A stretch of DNA of 64,000 bases from Eumeta japonica. Taxonomy: Eukaryota > Arthropoda > Insecta > Lepidoptera > Psychidae. Of the stretch, positions 60,330 through 64,000 are shown piece by piece. The position numbers and the translations under genes are program-made. Location: assembly GCA_005406025.1 (NCBI GenBank), contig BGZK01000098.1, positions 1 to 64,000 on the forward strand, read 5' to 3'. Numbering within the stretch: the stretch's first letter is position 1; each line of letters opens with the position of its first letter. The notes beneath the pieces were generated by a model, which ran no database searches, was not told the origin of the DNA, and saw nothing but the letters and a program-made list of their open reading frames with translations.

Positions 60330-61050
60330 TTCATGTTATAGTGATTCTATATCAAAGACTGAAATTAGTATTAATAATGTAATAATAAAAAGAGTTGATT
60401 ACTGTAAATATTTAGGTATCTATATAGATGGCTGTTTAAAATGGGATGTACAAGTAAATGAGATAGTTAAAAAAGTCAAGTATTTCAATTCCTTGTGTAC
60501 AAACTAAGTCTTTTTATGAAACGTAGAATACTAAAAATGATATATCATTCATTATTCGAAAGCATCATTAACTAAGATTTAATAGCGTGGGGTGGCGCGT
60601 ATAAAAAGTCCATCAAGGCATTATTTACAATCCAAAAAAGAATTAAAAAAAAAATTAAAATAAAAAACAATCATATATGTAACATCAAGCAACAATTTAT
60701 CTATTGTAGTCTGATCAAATATTTTAAACACTGCGCACATAAATATAATAACTACGATGGTAAATCCAGACACAAATATATACAGGGAACTAAAGTTACC
60801 AAGACCAAGTACCAAAGTAGTCCTTTATATACAGCTATCAAATACTTTAATATGTTACCAAATTAATTTAAGACTACACCTATGTCAACTAAATCAATTA
60901 AATATAATATTAAAAAAAGGTTAATGCTCAGCAAGAGCAATTATTATCTCTATAAAAGGCCTTATCCCATTTCTTGTCTTTGCTTTATAAAGTCGAGTAT
61001 AACATCTCATATGGAACTTTATACTTTTGAGCACTTAATTATTATTATTA
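60330..61050 (+). mobile_element. Broken LINE reverse-transcriptase 3' fragment
   Basis: The plus strand reads RVDYCKYLGIYIDGCLKWDV then, after a frame change near 60508, MKRRILKMIYHSLFES, a stop, DLIAWGGAYKKSIKALFTIQ. YLGxxID-x4-W and IxxWGG..K..L..IQ are typical of the part after the catalytic YADD box in non-LTR (jockey/CR1-like) reverse transcriptases. The frame has stops and shifts, and the upstream catalytic part is missing, so it is a 5'-truncated dead copy. It lies upstream of the first RFC1 exon seen. Confidence 0.82.
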
Positions 61051-62410
61051 TTTTACTTTAAAATAGCTGAGATTAGTAATTAAATTATATATGTATTAAG
61101 TGTTTTTGTTAAATAGGCATATATGACAAATAAATCATATATGCCTATTCATTTCTCCCGAACCTATGCACAGGGAACATCATGTTTCCTCTATAGGATT
61201 TAAATATACTTTTCAATGTGTGTTTAACTATTTTCTGGGAATTAAATAAATGAATAATTAAAAATAAATAAACAAATAAATAAAAAAAACTAAATAAAAA
61301 TATAAAAATTATTATTTCTATGTTGCAATTATAAAATTAAAAAAAATTGTTAATATTACTGTAAAAATACTTCCCCATTCTTACTTTAAGTGAAAACTTG
61401 TAAGCAATTATTTATTTTAACTTAATATAGGAATTTACATTAAGTTGTATTGATCAGTAAGTACACACTCTATCAAAGGTTGCACCAAAATATTTGTGGA
61501 GAATTACCCTTACTTTTTTTATACTATAACATAACATTTTATACATAATTTTAGTGAAACAACAAATCGGATTGCACAAACTTAATAAATGCAAAAATGA
61601 CATTATAGTGGGTGACATTTATAATAAAACATTCCCATAAATTAATTTTTGGGAAAAATAGAGTTCTTAATCATAGCAACACATTAATAACAAACCACAA
61701 TGCGAATATTGTGGTCTATATTTGTCATTGAACTATCACTTACAGCAAATAAAATGTGTTGATTTATTAGCCCACGATGAATGAAGAATCAACAATGTAA
61801 ATTTTTTTATCATAAACGGTTTAAAAGTTGTGGTGCTTTTAGTGAAAAAAGATTTTTTTACGTGTTATTTAAATGGAAAACTTTGAATGTTCACCGACAC
61901 CTTTTAAAATTGAACTCAAAATCCTGCCTTTAGGGAGTATTTTTTTCTCGGTAATTAGGTTCATTTTAACACATAAATTCAATGGGTTAGTTTTTTTGGC
62001 TCACCCTAATATATATATCATATGGAATTGACCATACATATTTTCATAAATATTCTTAATTTCCTTCTTTTTTAGAACAACTTCACTAAAGACCAGTCAC
62101 TGTAGTAGCCCTTTCTAAGAAAAATAGCTTAGAACATGTACTAAAAATTCACGAACTAACAATATTAGTTAGCAAAAGCTGCCGCGCGTCCCCAGATATA
62201 TGTCGCGTCGCACAGCCATGTGCGGTTGTCGAACTTGCAAGGAAGCTAGGTATTGTTTATTTGCTGTTTTTTAATTTTTTAAACATAGAGATATTTTATG
62301 TAATGACAGTATAGTATTAGCATTAAGTTACAGTTATAGTACAACTGTTACGTTTACGATATTGACGTTTTTGAAACTAAGATTATGTGGGATTGAAGTG
62401 TTTAATAACA

Positions 62411-62681
62411 ATGCCTTTTACTGCTATAGAATATACAGACATAATTAATTGTTAGGGAGCTTGCGGAGGTGACATTGCTGCGGTCCGAAGGCTTTATAGT
62501 GAAACCTACCCTGACGGTCAACAACCTGAGTTCACAGGTAATATTGTGTATCGTTTTTGTGATAATTGGCCTTGGTTAGCCTTTTTTTTTTAGAGGTGAG
62601 TAAAACAAGTGGAAACTCAGAGACTAATTTAATAATACCATCAGCAACCTTTACATCACTGACAACATCAAGTTATTTTCA
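62411..62681 (+). pseudogene. DUF4817-like (transposon-associated HTH) remnant
   Basis: From ATG 62411 the frame reads MPFTAIEYTDIINC, a TAG stop, then GACGGDIAAVRRLYSETYPD and GQQPEF. The MPFT..EY.DI start and the A-A-x-x-L-Y-x-E-x-[YF]-P-[DN] helix fit the DUF4817 N-terminal domain found in many insect transposon-linked proteins. A further exon-like piece, 62594-62681, lies between a T-rich acceptor and a GTAAGT donor and reads KTSGNSETNLIIPSATFTSL. The stop replaces a position that is usually aromatic, so this copy is probably dead. Likeness is by memory of the family, not alignment. Confidence 0.6.
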
Positions 62682-62819
62682 GGTAAGTGACTAGATAAAT
62701 TCTTTAAAAATAATAGATTGTGTAGCCTGACCACGAGGCAGAAATCGAGTTTGTTTACGCGGTGCCAAGACCTGACGACCGCATTCACATTTGTAGTCTG
62801 ACCAAGTATTTATTAGGGT

Positions 62820-63920
62820 TGTGTCCATATTATTTTATATTTTATAAGGTTTTTCAATTATATATTTTTGCTATAGTTACTTTGGTAAAGTTATTCTAAA
62901 AAAAAAAGGAGATTATGAATATTTGCCGATTGATACATGATCGATTCCATATGGTATCTACAATGTGTTAATGGGACCCTATTACTAAACCTTCACTATT
63001 TGTATCTGTCTGTCAGTGAGCTGCATCTGAGTAACCATAATAAGTAGACAGTTGAAATATTCAGTGTGTATGTCTATTGCCACAATAACAATCAACAAAA
63101 ATAAAATGAAATTGAAAATTAAAAGTAGCCATAAAAAAATATGCAACTAAAAATTTTTTAATTGCATATTTTTTATGCGACTAAGTAATTCTTAGTTGCA
63201 TAGGTTCTGCACTATGCTGATGGAAAAAATAAGTTTATTAAGTATAAGCATTATTAGATTCAAAGATTTGTCTAGAGCACAAAGACAATGAAATCGGATG
63301 AAAACAATAAAACTAACTTTCTATCTATTAAATATCTATATAATACAATTTATTTCCTTGAAAATTTGATACTGTGACATTAACTGTAATACATCTATTG
63401 GTGTTATATTTACAAATTTTTTGAGTCTTAACATAATAATGTGTATGCATAGGACACAGCCATGACAGGAATTTCGGATAGTTGCTTTATCAATTTTGGC
63501 AATCAATATTAATTAGCGTTATTGGAACAACTTCCTGAGTACTTTTGTAATTTTTAGGGTTTCATATTCAAATTGTGTCAATGCAAACCTATTACTAGGG
63601 CTCCGCTGTCTGTTTATTCATCTGTCATGGAACTGTATTTTTGGAACAGTACATACATCATAATATACACTGAAATATTCAATATATATTTCTGTGGCCA
63701 CTATAACAATATATAATAATAATAAAATAAAATTAAAAAGGGTTTCCATACAAAAAAAATATTTGTTTATGGCATTTTTTGTTCAATCATAATTTTTGTC
63801 CTTGTTTTTCACTAATTATTTTAAAAAATGTGTTATTAAATGTTGTATTGTGGTATGGAATATTTCATGTGTAAGTTTGATTCACACTTGGCCAGTTTTT
63901 TTAATGGCTATGCCTTTTGT
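62820..63920 (+). mobile_element. Lepidopteran dispersed repeat, two partial copies
   Basis: About 62960-63190 and about 63560-63790 are related: CCTATTACTAAACCTTCACT against CCTATTACTAGGGCTCCGCT, both followed by TGTCTGT, a GAAATATTCA block, GCCAC..TAACAA and an AAAATAAAAT stretch. At 63885-63897 comes CACACTTGGCCAG, the other end of the 25.7-kb repeat family. No ORF. Confidence 0.65.
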
Positions 63921-64000
63921 TTTTCCACATAAGGTAACATATTCATACTATGTGACCCATATTTTACAATTTTTTAACCCCATCCCCTCAGTGACCAACG

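Larger units (their letters stand above)
60205..64000. other. Region upstream of the first visible RFC1 exon
   Basis: Probably the first RFC1 intron and its promoter, mostly filled by repeats: the LINE fragment, a DUF4817-like remnant and dispersed lepidopteran repeats. The missing RFC1 start exon could be here or beyond the right edge. Confidence 0.45.

Overview
The window is an AT-rich stretch of an insect nuclear genome, almost certainly a moth or butterfly. Evidence: split genes with GT-AG introns, insect-type ZAD and THAP genes, and dispersed repeats that resemble families common in Lepidoptera (copies containing GGGTTCCG and CTTGGCCAG, and 3' ends with GATTT tails). There is no bacterial-style operon, no CRISPR array, and no rRNA or tRNA gene that I can recognise by eye.

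Layout: (1) 169-3995, minus: 5' part of a ZAD-type zinc-finger gene that runs off the left edge. (2) 4.0-11.5 kb: repeat-rich spacer. (3) 14452 down to at least 11549, minus: a THAP-domain gene, divergent from (4) 15231-24702, plus: a complete PWP1 (periodic tryptophan protein 1) gene with 13 coding exons, 462 aa. (5) 28373-35835, minus: complete cytosolic aspartate aminotransferase (Got1), 9 coding exons, 408 aa, convergent with PWP1. (6) 35.8-40.9 kb: spacer. (7) 40948-41175, plus: a single-exon gene for a 75-aa one-pass membrane protein, perhaps a small complex I subunit. (8) 41.2-45.6 kb: spacer holding a tandem repeat and a mariner remnant. (9) 45618-60204, minus: replication factor C large subunit (RFC1/Gnf1), 17 coding exons, about 1032 aa without the initiator Met, whose short first exon was not located. 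(10) 60.2-64.0 kb: a broken LINE reverse transcriptase, a DUF4817-like remnant and lepidopteran dispersed repeats.

PWP1 (rRNA gene activity), RFC1 (clamp loading), GOT1 (amino-acid/malate-aspartate metabolism) and the small membrane protein are housekeeping genes; neighbouring them does not suggest a shared pathway. I rebuilt exon boundaries by hand from splice sites and reading phase, and for PWP1, GOT1 and RFC1 the phases close over the whole chain, apart from two oddities: a GT-AC intron in PWP1 and a shifted acceptor in the last RFC1 exon. The best second-look items are that GT-AC intron, a 439-bp inverted-repeat element in a PWP1 intron, a 289-bp PIF/Harbinger-like MITE in an RFC1 intron, and exons that can be joined by phase across multi-kilobase introns. 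I found no clear sign of a wholly new biological system.
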